A stretch of 17,049 bases of DNA from Liminaster sp964567855 (GTDB lineage Bacteria > Bacteroidota > Bacteroidia > Bacteroidales > UBA3663): assembly GCA_964567855.1 (NCBI GenBank), contig CAZMOE010000047.1:1-17049 (forward strand). The letters are read 5' to 3'. The notes beneath the pieces were generated by a model. The model was given only the letters and a program-made list of their open reading frames with translations. It ran no database searches and was not told where the DNA came from. Below, piece after piece: positions 7,750-15,742 of the stretch (positions within the stretch are counted from its first letter, which is position 1; every line of letters starts with the position of its first letter). The translations under genes and the position numbers were made by a program.

Positions 7750-7770
7750 GTGATTGCAGTTTCCCGTATT

Positions 7771-8340
7771 TTATTTCGTCTTATCCGCTTCCTCGTTATT
7801 GCTTTTTTCCTCTTTGGGTTTTCTGTCGAAGAACGGGTTTTTGCTTTTGGCGCTGAGCGGGATGGCCAATGTATTGTTGCAGCCCGTACATGGCCAGCCG
7901 AGCCTTTGGGCAGCTTCGCCGGCGGAGTACATGATTCTTGTGTCGATGCGTAAATCGGCGGCCATGGCCGCAGCCGAACCCACAGCGATGCCTAAGTCTA
8001 CCGTATTGAGGGCGCAGGGAACGCCGTGCGCTCTGCCTTCGCAGGTGGCGAAGCCGCAGCGGCGGCAGTTGAGACCTTGCGGCTGTTCGCGGGTGCCGAT
8101 AATCAGGACGGCCTCGGCGGCGAGAATGTTTTCGGCGTCGCGCAGGAAGAATTTAAAACCGTTTTCAGAGTGAATCCTGATCATTTCTTCGCTGAGGCGG
8201 TTTATTTCTTCCCCGGTCAGTACGCAGATTTCAATTACGTCGATACCTTTTCCCTTGGGGGCGGTTCGTGCGGCCGTCATTATCTGTCTGGCAGCCGCAA
8301 GCACTTGTTCCTGGCGGATGTTTCTTTCGTTCAATATCAT
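7771..8340 (-). CDS. DUF2148 ferredoxin-like domain protein
   Basis: The 189-residue product fits the DUF2148 family of predicted Fe-S proteins of unknown function. The cysteine cluster C92-x2-C95-x4-C100-x8-C109 (NCRRCGFATCEG, VPCAL) and a second pair C151-x2-C154 (WPCTGC) would suit a [4Fe-4S] or similar centre. The N-terminal part has the conserved TAARTAPKGKG-D pattern of the family. The last ~25 residues are charged and low in complexity and look like a disordered tail. No membrane segment or signal is present, so it is cytoplasmic. It lies downstream of pfp but is separated from it by a strong terminator, so it should have its own promoter. No reaction is known. Confidence 0.85.
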   Translation of the reverse strand: MILNERNIRQEQVLAAARQIMTAARTAPKGKGIDVIEICVLTGEEINRLSEEMIRIHSENGFKFFLRDAENILAAEAVLIIGTREQPQGLNCRRCGFATCEGRAHGVPCALNTVDLGIAVGSAAAMAADLRIDTRIMYSAGEAAQRLGWPCTGCNNTLAIPLSAKSKNPFFDRKPKEEKSNNEEADKTK

Positions 8341-8377
8341 GGAGTTTTGTTTTTTCGTGCCGAAAGGATCACCTCAT

Positions 8378-8431
8378 GCCGGCAGGTGCGGCTCTGTTCT
8401 GCCGGCGGTCGTTGCCGGCCGGATTGCAACG
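8378..8431 (-). promoter_or_regulatory. structured GC-rich leader upstream of the DUF2148 gene
   Basis: Two inverted repeats lie in tandem upstream of the start codon: 8378-8385 with 8399-8406 (8 bp, perfect) and 8410-8415 with 8426-8431 (6 bp, perfect). The 8341-8490 gap shows no clear TAnnTTTG element, so the promoter is unknown. The structures may act in the 5' leader RNA or bind a protein. Confidence 0.3.
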
Positions 8432-8488
8432 CGTGCGGCGGTTTTCCGCTCTGCTGCCTGTCATGACCTGGATACAATCGGGAGGGCT

Positions 8489-8540
8489 TGAAAAAAGACG
8501 ACTGCGCGAAGCAGGGGATAAGTCCTGTCGTCGCGCAGTC
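8489..8540 (-). terminator. rho-independent terminator of pfp
   Basis: On the minus strand, a perfect 10-bp stem (8531-8540 with 8500-8509) with a further inner stem (8524-8527 with 8512-8515) is followed by GTC and six T (8496-8491). It begins 15 bp after the pfp stop. Confidence 0.88.
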
Positions 8541-8555
8541 ATAATGATTTGTACA

Positions 8556-10202
8556 TTACTTGCTTTGTTCCAGTTTCAGGGTCATGGTCGGCTGGTCGCA
8601 AACCTCCGACGGACCGAAGTACTGGATAGGACCGGGGTAAACGAAAGCGGTTTCAATGGCCCATTGTTCACGATGTGCCTCATATGCTTTAAATGGTGCG
8701 CCGTCCAATTCCACAAGGGCTTTCTTGATTACCGGTTTCAGTTCGCCGTTACGTTTCTCGATGTTCATCATCATCGTGATCGGGATACCGCCGGCGATCC
8801 ATTCCTCTGCGGGAGCCACCGTGTTTTTGATGGATGACATATAACCGGTCTTGCCTGCGGCGATCAGCATAGAGGCATTGAAGCCGAGGGAGTAGCAATA
8901 ATCGGCGTCGAAGTTGGAAGGCGCAGCGCAGCGGCCCTCGTAGCCGAAGAAGTGATGCTGTGTAGAGAACTTGCCGACGAATTTTCCCTCTTTTTTCCAT
9001 TCATCCAGCTTCTTGGCTGTCATTTCGGCCAGGAGTTGTTCGGTTTCGATCAACGATACCTGGACATTGCCGTGCGGGTCGCGTTCGAGAGCAAGCTGTC
9101 TGGAGACGCTGGCCGGCAGGCTTTCAAAGATTGCTGCGTTTTCGGCCGAAAGATGCTTGATGACGTAAGCGATCTTTTCGTCGGTAGAGATGGCGTCGAA
9201 TTCTTTCTGATTCTTGGCCAGCATGTCGTTCAGTTCGGCGATGAGTTTCTTGATAGCCGGCACGAATTCGATCAGTCCTTCGGGGATGAGAATGGTTCCG
9301 AAGTTGAGACCCTTGGCAGCGCGGGCGGCTACAACGTTGGCAATATAAGTTGTGATATCATCGAGCGTCATGTTTTTGGCTTCTACCTCTTCGGAGATGA
9401 TGCAGATGTTCGGCTGGGTCTGAAGAGCGCACTCTAGGGCGATGTGCGAGGCCGAGCGACCCATCAGCTTGATGAAGTGCCAGTATTTCTTGGCCGAGTT
9501 ACAGTCGCGTTCGATGTTGCCGATTACTTCGCTGTAAACCTTGGTCGCAGTGTCGAAGCCGAAAGAGGTTTCGATTTCGCTGTTTTTGAGGTCTCCGTCG
9601 ATGGTCTTCGGGCAGCCGATCACTTGTACGTCGGCACCGATGGCTTTATAATATTCTGCCAGCACGCAGGCGTTGGTATTGGAGTCGTCGCCGCCGATAA
9701 TAACGAGCGCCTTGATGTCAAGCTGCTTCAGGATCTCCAATCCTTTATCGAATTGCTCTTTCTTTTCGAGTTTGGTACGTCCGGAACCGATGATGTCGAA
9801 ACCTCCGGTATTGCGGTATTCATCGATGATATCGGCGGTGAGTTCCATGTAGTTGTGGTCTACTAGACCGCCGGGGCCGAGGATGAAACCGTAAAGGCGA
9901 TTGGCCGGATTGAGTTTTTTCAGTCCGTCGAAGAGACCGGCAATGACATTATGGCCGCCGGGGGCCTGTCCGCCGGAAAGGATAACGCCGCAATTGACGG
10001 CAGCGGTCAGCTGCGAACCTTCGGTTTCTTCAAACCGCAGGGATGGCATGCCGTAGGTGTTCGGGAAGAGTTTCTGGATTTCTGCCTGATCGGCCACCGA
10101 TTCGGTCGGTGCGCCTTCGACAACTTTCAATGTACCGCGCAAGGCCTTCGGTAATTTCGGCTGGTAGGCGGCACGGGCAATTTGCAATGCGCTTTTTTCC
10201 AT
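8556..10202 (-). CDS. pfp: pyrophosphate--fructose 6-phosphate 1-phosphotransferase
   Basis: The 548-residue product is a phosphofructokinase of the long PPi-dependent class. It phosphorylates fructose 6-phosphate to fructose 1,6-bisphosphate with pyrophosphate instead of ATP, reversibly, and serves glycolysis in many Bacteroidetes. Key motifs are SGGQAPGGHN (76-85), GGDDSN (170-175), whose second Asp marks PPi rather than ATP use, PKTIDGD (198-204) with the catalytic Asp, SFGFDTATK (213-221), MGRSASHIALECALQ (247-261) and GYEGR in the C-terminal half. Length and domain order are normal. A consensus promoter lies 41 bp upstream and a strong terminator follows, so it is monocistronic. The start (MEKSALQ) is the first ATG after the promoter. 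Confidence 0.96.
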   Translation of the reverse strand: MEKSALQIARAAYQPKLPKALRGTLKVVEGAPTESVADQAEIQKLFPNTYGMPSLRFEETEGSQLTAAVNCGVILSGGQAPGGHNVIAGLFDGLKKLNPANRLYGFILGPGGLVDHNYMELTADIIDEYRNTGGFDIIGSGRTKLEKKEQFDKGLEILKQLDIKALVIIGGDDSNTNACVLAEYYKAIGADVQVIGCPKTIDGDLKNSEIETSFGFDTATKVYSEVIGNIERDCNSAKKYWHFIKLMGRSASHIALECALQTQPNICIISEEVEAKNMTLDDITTYIANVVAARAAKGLNFGTILIPEGLIEFVPAIKKLIAELNDMLAKNQKEFDAISTDEKIAYVIKHLSAENAAIFESLPASVSRQLALERDPHGNVQVSLIETEQLLAEMTAKKLDEWKKEGKFVGKFSTQHHFFGYEGRCAAPSNFDADYCYSLGFNASMLIAAGKTGYMSSIKNTVAPAEEWIAGGIPITMMMNIEKRNGELKPVIKKALVELDGAPFKAYEAHREQWAIETAFVYPGPIQYFGPSEVCDQPTMTLKLEQSK

Positions 10203-10242
10203 CTTGAATTATAGGATTTTTATTAAAATGCTGAATTGTGGG

Positions 10243-10274
10243 CAAATTTACATTTTTCTTTTATAACACTCAAA
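10243..10274 (-). promoter_or_regulatory. consensus Bacteroidetes promoter for pfp
   Basis: On the minus strand TTTG (10274-10271), a 20-bp gap and TAAATTTG (10250-10243) match both consensus elements exactly. The predicted leader is about 34 nt. The stretch between this promoter and the terminator at 10408 shows no gene. Confidence 0.85.
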
Positions 10275-10407
10275 TACTGCTTGTATATTTTTAGCCTCTG
10301 CAACCGATAATACGTTAAAATAGAAGCCCCATTTGGCAACCGTCGTTTTCTTGTGCATGGAAAGTTGTTCAGGTCGGGGCCAATGAAGATCTTTTTTTGT
10401 GGATGGC

Positions 10408-10456
10408 GAAAAAAACGTCCCTGTCAGGCCTGTAAAACAAATGCCCGGCAGGGACG
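10408..10456 (-). terminator. rho-independent terminator of the LRR gene array
   Basis: On the minus strand an 8-bp perfect stem (10449-10456 with 10416-10423), extended inward with small interruptions, is followed by a run of T (10415-10409). It starts 20 bp after the ancestral stop codon of the last LRR gene. No comparable strong terminator is seen between the four LRR genes. Confidence 0.85.
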
Positions 10457-10476
10457 CTCCCCAATATAAATGAACG

Positions 10477-10590
10477 TTATTTGACGATGATTGTTTTTCC
10501 GCTCTGTCCGTCGCTGATCAGATAGCCGCCGGGTGTTACTTTCATGGCCGAACGGTCTTGGAGCGTGATTTCTCTGATCAATTCCCCTCC
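10477..10590 (-). pseudogene. disconnected 3' remnant of the last LRR gene's sorting domain
   Basis: After the in-frame TAA at 10591-10593, the same frame continues for 37 codons to a second TAA at 10477-10479. The residues aligned with the paralogs keep the pattern: GGEL for GGER, GGYLISDG for GNYLICDG, and KTIIVK for KTVIVK at the end. Counted through the internal stop, the gene would be exactly 471 codons, as in the three paralogs. The fragment has no start of its own and is untranslated unless the stop is read through. Confidence 0.85.
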
Positions 10591-11892
10591 TTAGGAATGG
10601 ATATAGAGTTTTACGGCCGTTGCTGTATTGTTTTTCAGGAATATGACACTCTTGCCGGCCGTAGCGGACCATGTGGCAGCGATGCCAATTTGCTCGATGG
10701 AAGATGGAAATTGCGCGATTTCCTCGATATTAGGGAAGTTGCGCCATCCCGGCGTATTGCGATATACATCACCGCAGCCGATGGGAACGAACAGCGTAGC
10801 GTTTTCCGTACATCCGGCAAAGGGCCATTGTCTGCCGTCAGTGCTTTCCAGGGCCGGCGGAATGTTGGCCGGACAGTAGACTTTTTTCACGGTTCCGGAT
10901 GTGAATACCTGGCTTCCTAAGAACTGGAGAGAGGCAGGCAGCAGAATGTCTGTCAGCAGATTGTTATAGAATGCTTCTCTTTCGATGGACGTGAGGTTTT
11001 GCGATAGTCGGAGACGGGTGCACGGAGTCCGTTTAAAGGCCCCCTCCTCGATGGTAACGACATTGTCGGGAATGTAGATATCTTCTAATTTGCAGTTTTC
11101 TGCAAATTGGGCCGGAATGGTTGTAATACTTGTCGGGATATTGAGGTATTTCAGTGAGTTGTTATTGGCAAATGCGGATTCTCTGATCTTCTTTATGCTT
11201 TGCGGCAGTCGGATGGTATCGATTGCCCCCATTTCGGAAAATGCCATGAGCCCGATAGATTCTATACCTTCTTGCAACGATATGGATTTGACTAAAATGT
11301 TTTGATAAAACGCCGTGTTGCCAATATGTTTCAATGATTTTGGCAGGGTGATATGCTTGATGAGGAGACAGGAGTTAAAACATGCTGTAGGAATGGTGTC
11401 TATACCTTCTGGAACCTGTAGCGTATCGAAGGCGAGACGGCCACATCCTTGAAATGCGGCGAATCCGATTTTTTGGAGACAGGTCGGAAAGTTGATTTTA
11501 CGTAGTCTGGAAAGATTTGAAAAGGCAAGTTGCCCGATAGTATGTATATCATCCGGCAATATGATGTTGACGATTTTGGACCTTTCTTCATCCAGATAAA
11601 ATGCTTCATCGGGAAAGGTCTTGTTTTCCACATCGGCAAATTGTAAATTGATAGTAAGACTGTCGCAGTATTTCAGCAGGCTACGTAAGGCTGAAAAATC
11701 GAAGTCGTTGATGGGTCCCCGCACAATGATGGAGTCGATTTTTATGTTGCCGGTGGCCAGACTGTCTATTAAAGTGCCGGCAGTTGTTAAAGTAATGTCC
11801 CGGTAGGAATTGGAGGCGGATACGGTGGGAGTGATGCTTCCTAAGATACCTATCCATATGGAGACAAGGAGCAAGTAAAGAGTCTTTTTCAT
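10591..11892 (-). CDS. secreted BspA-like LRR protein, copy 1 (array-distal, truncated C-terminus)
   Basis: The 433-residue product starts with the signal peptide MKKTLYLLLVSIWIGILGS and continues with the conserved ASNSYRDITLTTAG block. About ten BspA/TpLRR-type repeats of ~23 residues follow (roughly 100-345), each of the form L..I.LP..L..I...AF. A sorting-domain start follows (SSIEQIG, ATWSATAGK) but ends early at KLYIHS, where TAA replaces the TTA leucine codon of the paralogs. Full copies have 471 residues, so the GGYL and KTIIVK parts of the T9SS-like domain are lost. It is the last gene of the array, before the terminator, and is the most diverged copy in its 3' part, while its first 190 bp are identical to copy 2. 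It may be non-exported or in early decay. Confidence 0.85.
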   Translation of the reverse strand: MKKTLYLLLVSIWIGILGSITPTVSASNSYRDITLTTAGTLIDSLATGNIKIDSIIVRGPINDFDFSALRSLLKYCDSLTINLQFADVENKTFPDEAFYLDEERSKIVNIILPDDIHTIGQLAFSNLSRLRKINFPTCLQKIGFAAFQGCGRLAFDTLQVPEGIDTIPTACFNSCLLIKHITLPKSLKHIGNTAFYQNILVKSISLQEGIESIGLMAFSEMGAIDTIRLPQSIKKIRESAFANNNSLKYLNIPTSITTIPAQFAENCKLEDIYIPDNVVTIEEGAFKRTPCTRLRLSQNLTSIEREAFYNNLLTDILLPASLQFLGSQVFTSGTVKKVYCPANIPPALESTDGRQWPFAGCTENATLFVPIGCGDVYRNTPGWRNFPNIEEIAQFPSSIEQIGIAATWSATAGKSVIFLKNNTATAVKLYIHS

Positions 11893-11899
11893 AATTTCT
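11702..11899 (-). repeat. 198-bp tract identical between LRR copies 1 and 2
   Basis: These bases equal 13301-13498 exactly (offset 1599 bp). They cover the signal peptide, the first ~63 codons and the bases just upstream of the start. The flanking bases differ (11701 G against A; 11900 C against T). Confidence 0.9.
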
Positions 11900-12543
11900 C
11901 TTATTATAATAATGCTGGAATGTTTAACTCGTATAACGATGTATGCTTTTTGCAGTCATAACTAACTGTAATTTGTAGGGCGAAGCCCTCTTACCTTGCA
12001 AATTATCTTTAATTGGTTCCAGATTCGCCCATTGATCCTGTTTGTACCACTCGGCTAAAACTTGAAACCGTCAAGTTATTTCACGATGACCGTTTTTGTG
12101 CGCAGCCCGTCGCAGATCAGATAGTTGCCGGCTGTAACGGCGAAGCTTTTCCGACCTCGCAGCTCGATGGAGTTGATCCGCTCTCCGCCTAAGGAATAAA
12201 CATGGAGCTTTGCGGGTGTTGCGCTATTGTTTTTTAGATGAATCATACCCTTTCCGGCCGTAGCGGACCATGTGGCAGCATCGCCAATTTGCTCGATGGA
12301 GGATGGAAAATGCTCGATTTCCTCGATGTTCGTGAAGTTGTTCCACCCGGGCGTGTTGCGGTAGGTATCCCTGCAGCCGATGGGGACAAATAGCGTCGTG
12401 TTTTCACCACATCCTGCAAAAGCCCACTGTCCTTTGTCTGTGCTTTCCAATGCCGGCGGGATGTTGGCCGGGCAGTAGACTTTTTTCACGGTTCCGGATG
12501 AGAATGCCTCGTTTCCTAAAAACTGGAGAGAGGCAGGCAGGAG
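11881..12543 (-). repeat. 663-bp tract identical to 15080-15742 (copy A)
   Basis: The tract runs from the last ~155 codons of LRR copy 2 through the whole 183-bp spacer into the first four codons of copy 1. It matches the corresponding junction between copies 4 and 3 base for base, offset 3199 bp (two array units). It ends with 11880 (G against T) and 12544 (G against A). The middle junction (13492-13675) is clearly different. Confidence 0.92.
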
Positions 12544-13491
12544 GATGTCGGTCAGGTTATGAGCGCGGAATGCTTCTCTCTCGACGGTGGTGAGATTTTG
12601 CGATAATCTGAGATAAGTACATCTTGTGGCACAGAATGCCCCTTCTTCAATGGTGATGACATTGTCGGGAATGTAGATGCTGTCCAATGCGGTGTTAAAG
12701 GCAAATTGAGCCGGAATGGTTGTAATACCTGCCGGGATGTTGATATATTTTAAAGACCAGTTTTCTGCAAATGCCTCTTCTCCGATTTTCGTCACACTTT
12801 GCGGCAGTCGGATGGTATCGATTTCTCCCATTCCGCTAAATGCCGTATGCCCGATATATTCCAGTCCTTCTTGAAAGGTGATTGATTGAATTTCATACGT
12901 TTGGTTGAATGCCATATGCTCGATACGTTTCAGTGACTTGGGAAGGAGAATATGCTTAAGAGAAGCGCAGTTCCTGAAGCATGAGCTAGGGATCGTTTCC
13001 ACCCCTTCCGGAACCTTCAACGTGTCCGGGGCCAGGCCTGAGCAGTAATAGAATGCTTGATTTCCTAATTTCCGGAGATGGGTCGGCATATTGATATCGG
13101 TGAGGCTATAAAGGCGGGAAAAAGCATTTTTTTCGATTGTATGGATATCATCAGGCAGGATGATTCTCCTTATCTGTTCACTTATAATATCTTCGGAAAA
13201 AGCTTCTTCCGGAATGGTCTTGTTTTCCACATCGGCATAAGCGAGGTTGATAACGAGACCCTGGTTATATATTGCAATATTACGCAGTGCTGAAAAATCA
13301 AAGTCGTTGATGGGTCCCCGCACAATGATGGAGTCGATTTTTATGTTGCCGGTGGCCAGACTGTCTATTAAAGTGCCGGCAGTTGTTAAAGTAATGTCCC
13401 GGTAGGAATTGGAGGCGGATACGGTGGGAGTGATGCTTCCTAAGATACCTATCCATATGGAGACAAGGAGCAAGTAAAGAGTCTTTTTCAT
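12076..13491 (-). CDS. secreted BspA-like LRR protein, copy 2
   Basis: The product has 471 residues from the ATG at 13489-13491. An ATG 63 bases further upstream would put a non-signal stretch (MRKPKQYIQVKHSS) before the signal peptide and is absent from the paralogs, so I reject it. Order: signal peptide 1-26 (ends VSA), constant N-terminal block 27-96 with SIIVRGPINDFDFSALRN, about ten LRR_5-type repeats (to ~345), then a constant C-terminal region with LFVPIGCRDTYRNTPGW and a T9SS type A-like sorting domain (~398-471: LHVYSLGG, GNYLICDG, KTVIVK). The protein is therefore expected on the outer surface or secreted. The binding partner is unknown; BspA-type LRR proteins of oral Bacteroidales bind host matrix proteins and other bacteria. 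Its last 160 codons are identical to copy 4 at the DNA level. Confidence 0.9.
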   Translation of the reverse strand: MKKTLYLLLVSIWIGILGSITPTVSASNSYRDITLTTAGTLIDSLATGNIKIDSIIVRGPINDFDFSALRNIAIYNQGLVINLAYADVENKTIPEEAFSEDIISEQIRRIILPDDIHTIEKNAFSRLYSLTDINMPTHLRKLGNQAFYYCSGLAPDTLKVPEGVETIPSSCFRNCASLKHILLPKSLKRIEHMAFNQTYEIQSITFQEGLEYIGHTAFSGMGEIDTIRLPQSVTKIGEEAFAENWSLKYINIPAGITTIPAQFAFNTALDSIYIPDNVITIEEGAFCATRCTYLRLSQNLTTVEREAFRAHNLTDILLPASLQFLGNEAFSSGTVKKVYCPANIPPALESTDKGQWAFAGCGENTTLFVPIGCRDTYRNTPGWNNFTNIEEIEHFPSSIEQIGDAATWSATAGKGMIHLKNNSATPAKLHVYSLGGERINSIELRGRKSFAVTAGNYLICDGLRTKTVIVK

Positions 13492-13675
13492 AATTTCTTT
13501 TATTATAATAATGCTGGAATGTTTAACTTGTATATATTGTTTGGGTTTTCGCAAACATGACAGGCAATATTTTTGTAAGGATGAGATCTCTTATCCTATT
13601 AAAAGCCTTTGGTTATTTCCAGATTCGCCCATTGCTCTTGTTTGACCTGCTCTGGGAAATCTTGAAACCGTCAAG
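13492..13675 (-). other. diverged spacer between LRR copies 3 and 2
   Basis: This 184-bp spacer shares only its ends with the other two spacers: the ~40 bp next to the start codon and the ~20 bp after the stop codon, where CTTGA and TCAAG form a small hairpin. Its centre is unrelated and carries another hairpin at 13580-13599 (GAGATCTC core). No TAnnTTTG promoter is seen, so the genes may be cotranscribed. Confidence 0.7.
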
Positions 13676-15091
13676 TTATTTCACGATGACCGTTTTTGTG
13701 TGCAGTCCGTCGCAGATCAGATAGTTGCCGGCTGTAACGGCGAAGCTTTTCCGACCTCGCAGCTCGATGGAGTTGATCCGCTCTCCGCCTAAGGAATAAA
13801 CATGGAGCTTTGCGGGTGTTGCGCTATTGTTTTTTAGATGAATCATACCCTTTCCGGCCGTAGCGGACCATGTGGCAGCATCGCCAATTTGCTCGATGGA
13901 GGATGGAAAATGCTCGATTTCCTCGATGTTCGTGAAGTTGTTCCACCCGGGCGTGTTGCGGTAGGTATCCCTGCAGCCGATGGGGACAAATAGCGTCGTG
14001 TTTTCACCACATCCTGCAAAAGCCCACTGTCCTTTGTCTGTGCTTTCCAATGCCGGCGGGATGTTGGCCGGACAATAGACTTTTTTTAAACGATCTGCAG
14101 GGAGTGCTTTGTTTCCTATAAATTGGAGAGAGGCTGGTAGCAAAACTTCGGTCAGTCGGTGGTCTCGGAACGCTTCACGCTCGATTGTACATAAGTTTTC
14201 CGATAGGCGGAGGTAGCTACACAGTATCCCGCTGAAAGCACTTTCTTTAATGGTAATGACATTGTCTGGAATATAGATGCTGTCTAAAATGCTTGATACG
14301 GCAAATTCAACGGGGATGGTTGTAACTCCGGCGGGGATGTTGATATACTTTAAAGACCAAGTCTCTGCAAATGCGGCCTCTTCGATCGTCGTTACGCTTT
14401 CCGGTAGTCGAATGGTGTCGATTACACCGACACTGGTAAAAGCCATGAATCCAATAGATTCCAAACCCTCTTGAAAGGTAATGGATTGGATCCAATAATC
14501 TTGGTTGAATGCTGCGTTCTTAATGTGTTTCAAAGATTTGGGAAAGACGATATGCTTCAGATGGGTGCAGTTGTCGAAGCATAGTCTGGGTATGGTTTCC
14601 AAACCTTCCGGAAACTTCAATGTATCCGGAGCGAGACCCGTACATCCCTGAAAGGCAGACTCTCCCAATTCGCGCAGGCCGGTGGGCATATTGATATTCT
14701 TGAGTCCGTAAAGCATAAAAAAGGCTTGCGGTTCAATCGTATGTATATCTTCTGGAAGGATAATTCTTTTTATTCGTCTTTTTATATTATCGTCATAAAA
14801 GGCGAGGCTTGGAATGGTCTTGTTTTCCACATCGGCATAAGCAAGGTTGATAACGATGCTCTCGTTATATTTTGCAATATTGCGCAGTGCTGAAAAATCG
14901 AAGTCGTTGATGGGTCCCCGCACAATGATGGAGTCGATTTTTGTATTACCGGAGGCCAGACTATCTATTAAGGTGCCGGCGGTTGTTAAAGTAATGTCTC
15001 GGTAGGAATTGGAGGCGGACACGGTGGGAGTAATGCTTCCCAAGATACCTATCCATATGGAGACAAGGAGCAAGTAAATAGTCTTTTTCAT
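13676..15091 (-). CDS. secreted BspA-like LRR protein, copy 3
   Basis: The 471-residue product has the same layout as copy 2: signal peptide (MKKTIYLLLVSIWIG), constant N-terminal block to about residue 97, LRR solenoid 105-345 and constant C-terminal region with the sorting-like domain. Repeats include NINMPTGLRELGESAF, SITFQEGLESIGFMAF and SIYIPDNVITIKESAF. Compared with copies 2 and 4 the last 135 residues differ at one position only (H464 in place of R). The solenoid differs at many positions, chiefly the four or five residues after each AF or EF motif. The 3' 365 bp (13707-14071) are identical to copy 2. The last solenoid turn (NKALPADR) replaces NEAFSSGT of copies 2 and 4. Confidence 0.9.
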   Translation of the reverse strand: MKKTIYLLLVSIWIGILGSITPTVSASNSYRDITLTTAGTLIDSLASGNTKIDSIIVRGPINDFDFSALRNIAKYNESIVINLAYADVENKTIPSLAFYDDNIKRRIKRIILPEDIHTIEPQAFFMLYGLKNINMPTGLRELGESAFQGCTGLAPDTLKFPEGLETIPRLCFDNCTHLKHIVFPKSLKHIKNAAFNQDYWIQSITFQEGLESIGFMAFTSVGVIDTIRLPESVTTIEEAAFAETWSLKYINIPAGVTTIPVEFAVSSILDSIYIPDNVITIKESAFSGILCSYLRLSENLCTIEREAFRDHRLTEVLLPASLQFIGNKALPADRLKKVYCPANIPPALESTDKGQWAFAGCGENTTLFVPIGCRDTYRNTPGWNNFTNIEEIEHFPSSIEQIGDAATWSATAGKGMIHLKNNSATPAKLHVYSLGGERINSIELRGRKSFAVTAGNYLICDGLHTKTVIVK

Positions 15092-15742
15092 AATTTCTCT
15101 TATTATAATAATGCTGGAATGTTTAACTCGTATAACGATGTATGCTTTTTGCAGTCATAACTAACTGTAATTTGTAGGGCGAAGCCCTCTTACCTTGCAA
15201 ATTATCTTTAATTGGTTCCAGATTCGCCCATTGATCCTGTTTGTACCACTCGGCTAAAACTTGAAACCGTCAAGTTATTTCACGATGACCGTTTTTGTGC
15301 GCAGCCCGTCGCAGATCAGATAGTTGCCGGCTGTAACGGCGAAGCTTTTCCGACCTCGCAGCTCGATGGAGTTGATCCGCTCTCCGCCTAAGGAATAAAC
15401 ATGGAGCTTTGCGGGTGTTGCGCTATTGTTTTTTAGATGAATCATACCCTTTCCGGCCGTAGCGGACCATGTGGCAGCATCGCCAATTTGCTCGATGGAG
15501 GATGGAAAATGCTCGATTTCCTCGATGTTCGTGAAGTTGTTCCACCCGGGCGTGTTGCGGTAGGTATCCCTGCAGCCGATGGGGACAAATAGCGTCGTGT
15601 TTTCACCACATCCTGCAAAAGCCCACTGTCCTTTGTCTGTGCTTTCCAATGCCGGCGGGATGTTGGCCGGGCAGTAGACTTTTTTCACGGTTCCGGATGA
15701 GAATGCCTCGTTTCCTAAAAACTGGAGAGAGGCAGGCAGGAG
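15080..15742 (-). repeat. 663-bp tract identical to 11881-12543 (copy B)
   Basis: This is the second member of the identical pair: the 3' end of LRR copy 4, the 183-bp spacer, and the first codons of copy 3. The spacer has a small hairpin (AGGGC/GCCCT) and the CTTGA/TCAAG hairpin next to the copy 4 stop codon; neither looks like a strong terminator. Confidence 0.92.

Noticed and set aside
10275..10407. Possible small RNA between pfp and the LRR array (GCCCC/GGGGC pairing followed by a T run on the plus strand)
   Set aside because: The paired segments are only five bases and far apart, and no plus-strand promoter is visible.
13492..13554. Upstream in-frame start for LRR copy 2
   Set aside because: It places a hydrophilic stretch before an obvious signal peptide and is not shared by the other copies.
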